Source: Physcia stellaris
Lineage: Eukaryota; Ascomycota; Lecanoromycetes; Caliciales; Physciaceae
Length of the DNA: 64,000 nt
Reading direction: 5' to 3'
Assembly (NCBI GenBank): GCA_018902385.1
Contig: JABSSW010000070.1
Coordinates: 124,001 to 188,000, forward strand
In this document: positions 44,599-54,254 of the stretch, in pieces
Layout: each line of letters starts with the position of its first letter
Numbering within the stretch: the stretch's first letter is position 1
Translations under genes and position numbers: made by a program
The notes under the pieces: model-generated
The model's input: only the letters and a program-made list of their open reading frames with translations
What the model was told of the DNA's origin: nothing
The model's database searches: none

Positions 44599-45489
44599 GG
44601 TTAATCATGTACGCGAACTATCTGACTATTGCTACATATGTATCCACAACATGAGTTAGACGGCTATGAAATTCATTTAGCTGAGTATTCCTTCGCTCCA
44701 TTTATGGCGGACGATGTGAGCAAGACGTCTGCCACTTGATGCTTTCGGATTCTTGGCCGAATCAGCGGAGGCTTCTCTACTGCAGTTGTTCCCAAGTGAC
44801 AATCATACATTCAGCTCTCTGCTACTATCACAATAATTCAACTGTAAACCTAAATTACTCGTCATTGAAGATCGAAAATAAGCTGCCATGTATGGAGCTT
44901 TGGTCTCGGTTTTCTCTCAGAGCCGGGCTATCGATTTTTCGCTATTGCTTTGCTGGATTTCGATGACGTGAAGCGTTTTTGCTTTTCCTGTCTAGGTGTA
45001 GACAGATGAAAGCAGGAGATAAGAAGACCTCTGCTCTTTACATTCGAGCAGTAAATCGGTAAAGCTGTACAGTACATTCGAATAAATGTGGCACCCTCTA
45101 TCCACACCCTTCTGGATCAGAGGGGGGTACAGTCAGACGGAGTAAGGTATTCACAAACAGCTACTCAGTCCTTCGAGCAGATGTATCTTACAGGTCTTTA
45201 CGACGGGTGTAGTAACGGTAGATATTCAGTAACAGCCTACCAGAAAGCTAGTTCTCCATCATTGGAAATCTAGACACGGCACAGGTTGTGAATCAATTGT
45301 ATTGATGTAGATGTTCGATGGAGGAGTACCGAAATGCGACTGCTAATCTGCTTCTTAAGCGAAAGCACCAATCAAATTTGGAAGGAGCTAATCTCCCTTT
45401 ACAGCGCTTTACGCTAGTGTTATCTAATCTTTAGTGCAGGAACTATAGTTGTAGCGGGTGTCGGAGCTGTCTTCTCATCAGATGCGAAG
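44599..45489. other. Intergenic, ORC5 promoter side
   Basis: No gene seen. Confidence 0.5.
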
Positions 45490-47047
45490 ATGGACTTGGG
45501 CCTTCCAGACGAGCTGCTGTTGACATTGAAAGGATTTATACCATGCCGAGAGCTCCAGATACGACAATTCGCAAGCCTGCTGAGCGTACGTTCTCGCAGA
45601 TGTTTTCCCTCAGCGCTAACACTGACGTCTAGTAGGCGACCTACAGTCCATCTACCCTCGTCGTTCATGGCACCGAAGCGACAGGCAAAAGCTCAACAGT
45701 CAAGGCTGTCCTAGAAAGTATCGCGACTCCCTACGCAATCGTTCGTACGCAGGAATGCATCACCACACGCCATCTGCTTGAGCGAACAATTTCGGCAGCT
45801 CAAGACGCCCTGAACAGTGGGAGGGACGAAAATGACAGACCGCCGGCGGTAGATGGCAGATGCGAAAGTATAAGCACGTTCGTGGTGCAGCTACAGCAAT
45901 TGCTAGCTTCCGCAAAGAAATTTATATTGGTCTTCGACGGTATTGACCGCCAAAGAGAGGCCGCCCCAACCCTACTACCAGCGATCGCAAGATTGGGGGA
46001 ACTAGTCAGGCTTCCAGTTTCTTCTGTATCAATGGCGCTGACGAGTTGCAGATACCAAACCTGAGCGTTATCCTCATCGTCACGGTTCCCCGACCCCGAC
46101 TCCTCCACCGACCTGGTATCCCCCACATTCACTTCCCCGCCTACACCAAATCCGAATCCCTCGAGATCCTATCGCTATCCCCCCTTCCACTGCAGCCACC
46201 AGCCTCTAATCTCGTCGTCGACCCGATAGCAAAGCCACGATTCACAGACGAAGACTCCCAATGGCTCTGGTCGCGCTTCTGCGGCGCAGTATGGGACTCC
46301 CTCGGCCAAGGCGCCGCGCGCAACATCACCAGCCTTCGCTCCGTCTGCACACGTCTCTGGGCCCCCTTCACAGAACCAATCCTCAAAGGCGACTACGGCG
46401 TCCGCGAATTCTCGAAACTAATGGTGCGCAACCGAGCATTATTCCAATCCGAAGATGCATTGACAGAGCGCATCGTCGCCCCAACCACAATGCCTGATCC
46501 TTCAAAGACTAAAGTCATTAAGGGTAAGTATCTCCAAACTTGTATCAAAGGGAAGAAGGCAGCTTGCTGACAGTATAACCCAGCGCCTCTAAACCTCCCT
46601 TTCTACCCTACCCACCTCCTCCTCGCCGCCTACCTCGCCTCCTACAACCCTCCCCGGCTGGACAGCACCTTCTTCACCCGCGCCTCTTCCCAACGCCGCC
46701 GTCGACGCGCACCGGCCACCACGCCTAACCACCGTACCATTAAACACCGCAAGATCAATCGCCGACTACTCGGTCCACAGGCGTTTGTGTTGGAGCGCTG
46801 GTTAGCGATTTTCCATGCTATTGTGCCGGATGCCGGTGCTAAAGGGGGGCTGAGAGGCGGCGGGGCGGATGTGATGAGTCAGATTGCTACGCTGGGGAGA
46901 TTGGGGCTCGTGAATAGGGTAGGAGGTGGGGAAGGGGCGGGGGAGGGACTGGGAGGGGGGAAGTGGAGGGTTAATGTGGGGTGGGAGGTTGTGAGGGGGT
47001 TGGGGAGGGGGGTCGGGTGTGAGGTTGAAGATTATCTTGCGGAATGA
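45490..47047 (+). CDS. orc5: Origin recognition complex subunit 5 (Orc5)
   Basis: Four exons: 45490-45585, 45636-46004, 46052-46523 and 46584-47047; 466 residues. Orc5 is an AAA+ subunit of the complex that marks replication origins and loads MCM. Walker A GTEATGKS at residues 44-51 and Walker B FILVFDGID at 128-136 are intact. The sensor-1-like strand LSVILIVTVPRP follows the third exon start. The C-terminal domain contains LPFYPTHLLLAAYLASYNPP, Arg-rich sequence and a long QAFVLERWLAIFHAI helix, as in fungal Orc5. Exon 2 follows a CTAGTAG tandem acceptor: the upstream TAG would insert a stop, so only the second can be productive. The Gly-rich loop near 425-440 is low-complexity. Convergent with CNS1, 169 bp apart. 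Confidence 0.93.
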
Positions 47048-47216
47048 GAAGAGGAGTGGAGATGCACATCTGAGACTCGGAGTGCAGTGCGGCGGTTTGA
47101 TGGTTTTCTGGCATAGCAGGAGGGATAATTTGGGTATCAAATACCCTTCGCACTGTATATTCACATGTCTAATTTTGTTCTCCATCATCATATCTTAGAT
47201 GCTTTTTATGCACAAG

Positions 47217-48656
47217 CTATCGTCCCTTCCGCCTCCTCATCTCTTCAACCCACCCCCTCACCTTCCCCTTCGGCACCACCAGCACCCTAACAACCCCATC
47301 AACGACCTCTCCCATCGCCTTCCCCTCCCGTTCCCCTTGACCCTGACCTAAACATTCCCCAATAGCCACCTTCCTCCCCACCTTGACCAACCCCCCAGCC
47401 GCAGTCTCCATAAAACATTCCACGCCCCCAGCCGTATATACCCCCTCCTCGTCCCAGGGCAGCGGGAAAATATACTCCAGATGCTGTTGCAGGGTATCCG
47501 TCTCCACGAACGCCTTCACGAAATCGCTCTGCGCCGCCAGCGGGTAGAGGAGCAGGAGGGGGTAGACAACGTGACTGGTCGGCGCGAGCGGGTCAGGCGA
47601 CAAATGGATCTTCGCATCCTCCAGATCGGGCGGCTGTTTCGTCGTGCGTAGCTTCACCCCCCGCGCTTTTAGCGCTGCGATGAGCACGAGTCGCGCTTTG
47701 GCTTCGCGCTCTGTCGCTGCGCGGGCTTTTTGCTGGGCTTGGTCCTGGGCTGTTTCTGCGGCTGTGAGTTTTTGGGAGAGGGTTGTGAGGGCTGTGTTGG
47801 AGGGGTCGAGGGCCAGGCCGCGGGTGCAGGCGTCGCGGGCTTCGGGGAGTTTGTGGAGGGCGAGGAGAGCGGAGGCGGAGCGGTAGAAGGCTTTGATGTT
47901 GGTTGGGTTGAGGGTGAGTGTTGAGGCGCAATCGAGGGTTGTGGAGCGGTAGTTTTCTGTTTGAGGCTGATGTCAATAGGATTCATCGATGGGGTTAGAG
48001 GTGAGGGGCGGAGGAAGCAGGAATAGTGAAGACGCACGTAGCTCAAGGTTACAGAGCGCGCGGTTGATATAGCACGCTTCCTCGATATCCCGCTCCTTCT
48101 TTGCTTCGGCTTCTGGGTTGAGGTCCGGCGGAGGCGTCCCATCCTCGTTTGAAGGAGGCACTGTTTGAGGCTGCTTGAGCGCCGCCAGCCCTTTGGTATA
48201 GAACTCTTTCCCGTCTTTCCACCGCTTGGCCCGCGCCATGTCGTTCCCTTGTTCTCGGAAATTGTGGGCTATCTCTGCTCTGGTTCCCTCGTATTGGAGT
48301 GCGCGCATGGCTTCGAGCTCGAGGTTTTCTTCGTCTACCCTACAGTTCAGATGAATATATCCTACGCCTTCAGAGATGGGCAACATACCATTGGTGGCAT
48401 CCTCGAGGGAGGTCATGAAGAGCGGGGTCTTGCTCATCATCCCCACGATTTCATCAGCAGTGTGGGAGCGGATTGACTCCATCTGTGGAGGAACCTGAGG
48501 GAGATTCGAATCCTCATGTTGGCTTGTGGGCGGCAAAGGAAAGGGCACTGAGGGTGGAACAGTGGACTGCGCAGAGTTTGCGGCGTGTGATGTCGTCGGA
48601 GATTCAATCTTAAGGGCCTCCCTAAAATCATCGGGCAGTTCCTCGACGCGCGACAT
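47217..48656 (-). CDS. cns1: Cns1 (TTC4-like), TPR co-chaperone of Hsp90/Hsp70
   Basis: Minus-strand exons are 48656-48389, 48334-48038 and 47956-47217; 434 residues. Cns1 bridges Hsp90 and Hsp70 and supports eEF2 folding; it is essential in yeast. Parts: a disordered N-terminus, the acidic-site motif MMSKTPLFMTSLEDA (about 73-87), TPR units from ALQYEGTRAEIAHNFREQGN (about 99) through ACYINRALCNLEL and NIKAFYRSASALLALHKLPE to about 260, a charged helix, and the C-terminal wheel domain (HLEYIFPLPWDEEGVYTAGG, VECFMETAAGG). Intron 1 (48335-48388) is 54 bases, in frame and without stops; intron 2 is 47957-48037. Start at 48656 (MSRVEELPDDF) agrees with the family. Confidence 0.93.
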
Positions 48657-49383
48657 AGTAGACGAATAATTGATGAAATGTTTGATGATTTGATGACTGT
48701 GCAGTCTATCGATGAATAATCTATCAATATTAATGACTAAGCCTTGTGGAGTTCAATGGCGTAGACTAAGGTGCGGAATATCTTCCGGGTAAAGCTACCC
48801 CGGCTCGCCCGGCCGGCGTCCTCGGTCTGCATGCATGATGGCACTTTGTGTTCTGAATTCCAAAGACGGGTTATACTGGTCCTACTGTTAAATGCATCAT
48901 TGTATTACTTAGATACCAGTTTCCCCTTTTCATTTTCATGTTTTCCATGGATCATGGTGGGTGGTAAATGGTATGGACTCCATTCCTAGCATTCTCTTCT
49001 CCTACGCGCTCGAAGGTGAGCGTCGAATTTTTCTCTTAGTCTCTCATGCTGCTCCTGCTAAGGATATCAACTTGACCACACACTTTGGAATTCCGTGTCC
49101 CATAGGATGGCATCGAAGAGGGGCTTTCACGCTTGCGCTTGTAGCTTCCAATCATACTTTTTCTTCATTGAGGTGAGGTCCAAGCAATTTCGTTGATGCG
49201 ATCGATGATGCGCATTTCCGAACATCCATCCGTCATGCAAGAAGACGGAGATATCAAGCTGCAGTGTCCATATCCGTAGCAGATAATTTCCTTATGTCAT
49301 TGCGCCGTAACAGGAGTCTATACAGACAAGACTACGTTTTTTCTTTCATTGGATGGATTGCGAGGCGTAATTTCATTGTCGCC
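48657..49383. other. Intergenic between CNS1 and the secreted-protein gene
   Basis: Divergent promoters; no gene seen. Confidence 0.5.
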
Positions 49384-49923
49384 ATGAAGCTCTGTGTCCA
49401 AAGTTTCCTTGTGTGTGTGGGCGTTCAGCTCATCAACTCTGCTCTAGCATCACCAGCTTTGCCCATCCATCAGAATCATACAGCCCTCACCGGCCTCAGC
49501 ACCAGCAGCCTTGGCGATAAATATCAGTGCTTTGAACCCGAGTTCAAGTTCGTAGATCGTCGAGCAAATATCATGGATTGCTTCCGCGCCGCGGCCTTCC
49601 TTCCCAACTTTCACCAGCCGGGTCTTTTCCACAGGGGCAATGACCCTGACAACCCGTTCGCGCTACCATATCAAATGACTATCAAAACATGTCGCATCAA
49701 AATCGATTTGGACTTTGGACACCCGGACCAAAGCAGCTGGATCGCAATTAATCTGGCACTGAGGAAAATCATCGATGCTTGTCAGCTAAAACCCGGAGGG
49801 TCGAGGACAGGTGGACAGACATGGGCAGGAAACGCAGGCTATATCGTTATCACGGCCGAAAATTCGAAATGGCGGGGAGCGAGTCTCGCTTCCAAGGAGT
49901 CTGTAGAAAGGCTGCGTCGATGA
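49384..49923 (+). CDS. Secreted four-cysteine protein A, 179 aa
   Basis: A single exon. ATG 49384 gives a good signal peptide (MKLCVQSFLVCVGVQLINSA, cleavage near ALASPA). The frame is open upstream to 49264, but that part is not signal-like. The mature chain has four cysteines in the order QC, DC, TC, AC, spaced 16, 36 and 29. The segment after the third reads CRIKIDLDFGH, and a GG-rich loop (GGSRTGGQTWAGNAG) precedes a final strand YIVITAENSKW. This matches a common plan among hypothetical secreted ascomycete proteins, without known activity. The same cysteine plan recurs in the gene at 53287, suggesting distant paralogy. Confidence 0.7.
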   Translation: MKLCVQSFLVCVGVQLINSALASPALPIHQNHTALTGLSTSSLGDKYQCFEPEFKFVDRRANIMDCFRAAAFLPNFHQPGLFHRGNDPDNPFALPYQMTIKTCRIKIDLDFGHPDQSSWIAINLALRKIIDACQLKPGGSRTGGQTWAGNAGYIVITAENSKWRGASLASKESVERLRR

Positions 49924-50660
49924 TATATTATCCTATTCCAATCAGCGGAACCGGGAGGCATGATACTGTAGGCGAGCAGTTATCACATTCACACAATGGA
50001 CTCGTCGGGCGTGCGTCATTGCGGTTCAGAGGCTCATCAAGCAAAGCCTATGATTGAGCAGCTCTGAATGTCTTGCAAAGCGCAACGGATTGGAGCAAAG
50101 AGTTTACATGACAAAATAAAACATTGGGATGAACCTGAATCATCCCATGGCGAGGGTGCATATCAACTTGCTCAACAGTCATGACAAAGCGACATATGTT
50201 TTCGAGACTGGAGTGTGGACACATTGTTGCGTGATAGGCGCTCATGAGTCGATCACCTCGAGGTTCACTATTCAAGCAACCTTTTCACATTTTTGGCAAA
50301 TTCCCAGATACAGGAGTAAGGAATCACCTAATAACTGCAGCAGGTGCAAAACCCTCTCGCACTCAAAGGTACCCAATGACGAACAACTGCCGCCTCCCAG
50401 TAATACTTCCTTGTCTGCTGATGCATTCCCGGCTGTGAAATTTATCCGTTCCAACCTAAAAGTACCGACCGATGAAGCGCATCTTCCAAAACACTCATCA
50501 CACCTACGCCACTAGCTGCCACTCACCCCGCAAGAATATGATATCCCTGTTCAGGGGCTTCTACTGTAAATCACCGGCAATGTCAGTCCGGACGGGAACC
50601 AGACGCCCGGATAATGAAACCGCAGGATTCCCGTACTTAATCCTTCACTAAACAACCGCC
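49924..50660 (+). other. Intergenic stretch
   Basis: No gene seen. Confidence 0.5.
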
Positions 50661-51584
50661 ATGTCAGTATTCATCCTATCATTGACAGCTATTGCCTTCT
50701 CAGCTACGAGCGTGGCGACGATTCTGCCTTTTGCGGAGCATACGATTGGAGAATTCATACCTTCAACTTTCCCGGTTGGCTATAAAGATGGGCCAGTTGC
50801 ACAAGCACAGAGTTGTGCTGCTCTTTTCGACGAATTCGATGCATCAACCTTCACATTGTCTCCCTGGTCATGCGCTCTATCCAGTCTACTCAAAGACAGA
50901 GTTCGAAGACAATCCAGCCGATTGCGAGGTGTCATGAATACATATGCTTACTTTGCGGAATATGACGATGGTAATGGCAATGGCTACAAGATCATCTATC
51001 CACTTCACCTTTGCCCATCGAGCATTGTAGGTGATTTCGTTTCGCCACATGGAGTTGTTGAACACAATGCGACCTTGCAGTCTATATGGAATTCTCTCTC
51101 CAGCCTGTCAGCTGATGAATTATACAAGCACACTCTGGCCGTGGTAGAAGATGCCTTGGACAAAAACGAGGCCGCAATAAATCTGGCTATCTGTGACTCG
51201 CCCCCAGGCGCAACGAAAAGGATGCCAAGGTACAACCCGTCCGACGTATCAGGAAAGTGGATGTACACCTTGTCAGGAACCCCTGAGATATTTGGTCTCG
51301 CGTATGGGATACTGTATGTCCCCATCGCCAAACCAGATCGTACGACAAACCTCACGGGTCTCCAGCAAACTGCAATAATCGCCACTGCTAGCACCGTGGA
51401 TACTCTCTATTTCGTGGGCTTACAAAAATTGCACAAGAGAGAAGTCACAAATATCATAGAGACGTTGATTCTGAACTTGGTTGTTTCTGCGGGTCGATCA
51501 ATCCTTGCGCTCTTCAAACACGTGTGGCAAGGAACATGCATTGGGGCAGCCTCGCTCGCGCAAGCCATCAGTCTTTTGCACTAA
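50661..51584 (+). CDS. Secreted or surface hypothetical protein, 307 aa
   Basis: A single exon with signal peptide MSVFILSLTAIAFSATSVA. I do not recognise the family. The mature chain has about five cysteines, an acidic DDGNGNGY loop, two N-glycosylation sites (EHNAT, TNLTG) and, unusually, a hydrophobic, slightly amphipathic C-terminal third (residues about 270-307, NIIETLILNLVVSAGRSILA, then CIGAASLAQAISLLH). The C-terminus could be a membrane anchor, a GPI-type signal or a membrane-active helix pair; the sequence does not decide. It lies between the two four-cysteine secreted genes in gene-poor DNA. Confidence 0.65.
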   Translation: MSVFILSLTAIAFSATSVATILPFAEHTIGEFIPSTFPVGYKDGPVAQAQSCAALFDEFDASTFTLSPWSCALSSLLKDRVRRQSSRLRGVMNTYAYFAEYDDGNGNGYKIIYPLHLCPSSIVGDFVSPHGVVEHNATLQSIWNSLSSLSADELYKHTLAVVEDALDKNEAAINLAICDSPPGATKRMPRYNPSDVSGKWMYTLSGTPEIFGLAYGILYVPIAKPDRTTNLTGLQQTAIIATASTVDTLYFVGLQKLHKREVTNIIETLILNLVVSAGRSILALFKHVWQGTCIGAASLAQAISLLH

Positions 51585-53286
51585 CAAACACAAGAAAATG
51601 CAATGGTTGTTGGCGATGAAAATCAGGCAAATCAACAAGGGATTGAAATGGTACCTCGTAACAATCCTGCAGCACCCCTACCAGATCCACCACAGGTGCA
51701 GCTGGGGAATGCATGCAGCTAAAGTTGACACCTAAATAAACGTGGATCTACATAAGCTTTGCGCAAGTGAAACACGTGCTCATACATCTCATCAACTGCA
51801 AGCAAGACATAGCAGGGCTTTACGTGGGGGACGAAGCATCGAGTTCCCTTTTTAACCCGGTTTACTGGTTAAACCATGATTTCATCTCATCTGAAACGGT
51901 TTAAACCTGTTTTTACCGTAAAATCTCGCTTTAAGGAACACGTCCAAAGCCTGGTATGTAGTATTTGGGTCGTCGCCGCTAGGACTTGCCACACTACCGT
52001 TGATATAAATTTTGCCGTGACACCGTTTCAGCCGCGCGGATGGAGCACAGTCAATGATCGACCCGAAACAATTTTTGCATGTCTACGCATCTCCTTTAAT
52101 AACCGATTCGAGACCTGAGCTGCGGAGCTCCGTGGTTAGATTGTCGAATTCCCGTCATTGAGTGGATCAAGCCTGTCACGGTTCACCCGAGCGCGGTGGC
52201 TATCTGCTAGATATACAATAAGTTCTCTTACTACAAGCCGTCAAAAAGCTGTCATGCATGCTTATCTACGCTGATATCTAGTTGGATGTGATTCGCGCCA
52301 CAGAATCGATGAAGACGAATTAAATCACCATGACACAATGTCAGTCCAGGCAGACTGAGTTCAAATTTAAGTATTTACATATTCTGACTGCCAACGACGA
52401 CCACCATCAGAATAGCTTCCGCTTCGATTATCAACATCGTTACATTCTCGAAGATAGTGGTTAGAAGAGCGTGCTGTCACGCGACCTCTGAGATCTGGAA
52501 AATCGATGACTGCTTCCTAAGCGACCATCCCCACGATGCTAACAGCTCACTCGCCACCTAGTCGTAGGGCTTATAGCTTATCAGGGCATCACAGTGTCTT
52601 TTTAATTCTTGCGCATGGGCTACGCTGCTGATCCACGATCTCTTGGGGTCTTTTCGTCCTTCAACTTGTCAGCAATCATAGGAAGCAGAAAGTTGACTTA
52701 CCTAGTTTAGAGAACCCAGATCCTGTAATACCACGCATGCTGCTGGCGAAATAATCATAATTCGTGCTATTCCTTAGAGCTTTCAAGTGTAACTTGAGGC
52801 ATTACGATCTCCATGATACACGTAACCGAACAACTTGGATGAAATTGGCCAAGCTCGGGGAAACTTTGGTATCAGTGCTGGGTGCCAACGAAGCCATTGA
52901 ACAAGGCCGGGCTCCGCCTGTCTGTTAGGTTTGTGGCGTGCAGTATCCTCACCAAACAAAGCTTCATCAACTTTCACATCGATATGGAGATGGGAAATCA
53001 ATCTTTCAGCAGTGTTCTGGTATGCGCATTTGACGATATCCGCTCAAGCGCAACCTTCAACCAACAGGCCAAGACGCATCACCGACCGTCCTGGTTCTCG
53101 AGCGCATGCGCTTGGAAAAGAGTCCGTCATCTACGCAGGATTTCATTGGCCCTTCGTCCAACGTCATGCTCCGTCTTCGGGGTTATTGTGAAAACGCTTC
53201 CTTGCAAAACTTTGGTCCCCACCAGCTACCACTCGCAGCCGTAAGGTTCAAGTATCTGTGCTTCACGTACATGTTTGATTTATGGC
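51585..53286. other. Gene-poor stretch
   Basis: About 1.7 kb with normal composition. At 51852-51930 several GGTTTAAAC/GTTTAAACC-like words recur (CCCGGTTTACTGGTTAAACC). No gene recognised. Confidence 0.5.
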
Positions 53287-53892
53287 ATGTTGGTCGCAAG
53301 CCTTATGCTCAATGGGGCTATTCTTCTCCTACTATCTCTGGTCGGTGTCGTACAATCAATAGCGATCAACCTCACTCGCCCCGAACATAAACCGCTGTGT
53401 ACTGCCCGATACGAATGGACTGGCAAGTCATATGATCCAAACGACTGCTTGAGGGCACTCCACCGGTTTGAAGACACCGACTTCCGTCACTACAAAGCGC
53501 GCGAGTTTGAGTTTTTGACCTATGGAGCCATACCAACAAGTAATTTACCCCGCATTCGGCTGCCCCGGAAATATACTGTTGGGTCTTGTGAAATTGTTAT
53601 CGCGATGATCGGTTCTTTCGCTCCGGGCTTGCTCCCAGGCCAGACCTTCCGGTCAGAACCCTACCAGCAGACAGATATAAGTAGATTCTCATATCTCTGG
53701 TCAGTCGCGGCTTGGTTGGATGAGACATGCCTTGAAAAGATGAAAAATGTGGGATGGATCGCTACGGGAGAGAACTACGACATTGGTGTTTTCGTGTGGG
53801 CTACGGGATCTATGATGAACAAGGCAGCAATGAGAAACGTCATATACCGTCATGGCAATGTCACTCTGTTACCAGACACCGAAGTGGCTTGA
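53287..53892 (+). CDS. Secreted four-cysteine protein B, 201 aa
   Basis: A single exon. ATG 53287 gives MLVASLMLNGAILLLLSLVG, a strong signal peptide ending near VVQSIA. The mature chain has four cysteines in the order LC, DC, SC, TC, spaced 15, 46 and 46. The second starts DCLRAL and the third CEIVIAM, paralleling DCFRAA and CRIKIDL of the gene at 49384. Other features are RIRLPRKY, an LPGQTF turn, and the final strands YDIGVFVWATGS. An N-glycosylation site (GNVTL) lies near the end. It sits about 360 bp from the AT-rich retroelement block, a position often held by effector-like genes. Function unknown. Confidence 0.72.
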   Translation: MLVASLMLNGAILLLLSLVGVVQSIAINLTRPEHKPLCTARYEWTGKSYDPNDCLRALHRFEDTDFRHYKAREFEFLTYGAIPTSNLPRIRLPRKYTVGSCEIVIAMIGSFAPGLLPGQTFRSEPYQQTDISRFSYLWSVAAWLDETCLEKMKNVGWIATGENYDIGVFVWATGSMMNKAAMRNVIYRHGNVTLLPDTEVA

Positions 53893-53915
53893 AAGAAAGT
53901 ACTGTGTCCTGACGC

Positions 53916-54236
53916 ATGGGGACCGCACAATACTGGGAAAACATGAAATCGTGGAAACGTAAAGAGGAAGCGCTCAGGACCCTGGGTCAGCATAGAGCGA
54001 CGCGGTCAGGGAGCATTTTCTCCGATCCTACCTGTACAGATCTTCTCCAGATGTTTGGGGAAAGTCCAAGAACAGCCAGAGACATAAAGATACTGCGTCG
54101 AGAATATCAGTTCGAGAACTGGCAGAAAGGCGATCTCTGTTACAGATATGTAGGATGCAACGTGCTTATATTCGTAATAGTACTATCTATCGTACATGTG
54201 GTGAATGTGAATTATTGTACAGAGTTTGCACGCTAG
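53916..54236 (+). CDS. Tentative small membrane protein, 106 aa
   Basis: An open frame beginning 24 bp after the previous stop, ending a few bases before the AT-rich block. A hydrophobic helix (YVGCNVLIFVIVLSIVHVV) lies near the C-terminus. No known family. It may be an independent gene, a second exon of something, or chance. Confidence 0.3.
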   Translation: MGTAQYWENMKSWKRKEEALRTLGQHRATRSGSIFSDPTCTDLLQMFGESPRTARDIKILRREYQFENWQKGDLCYRYVGCNVLIFVIVLSIVHVVNVNYCTEFAR

Positions 54237-54254
54237 TCTATAATAGAATAACGT

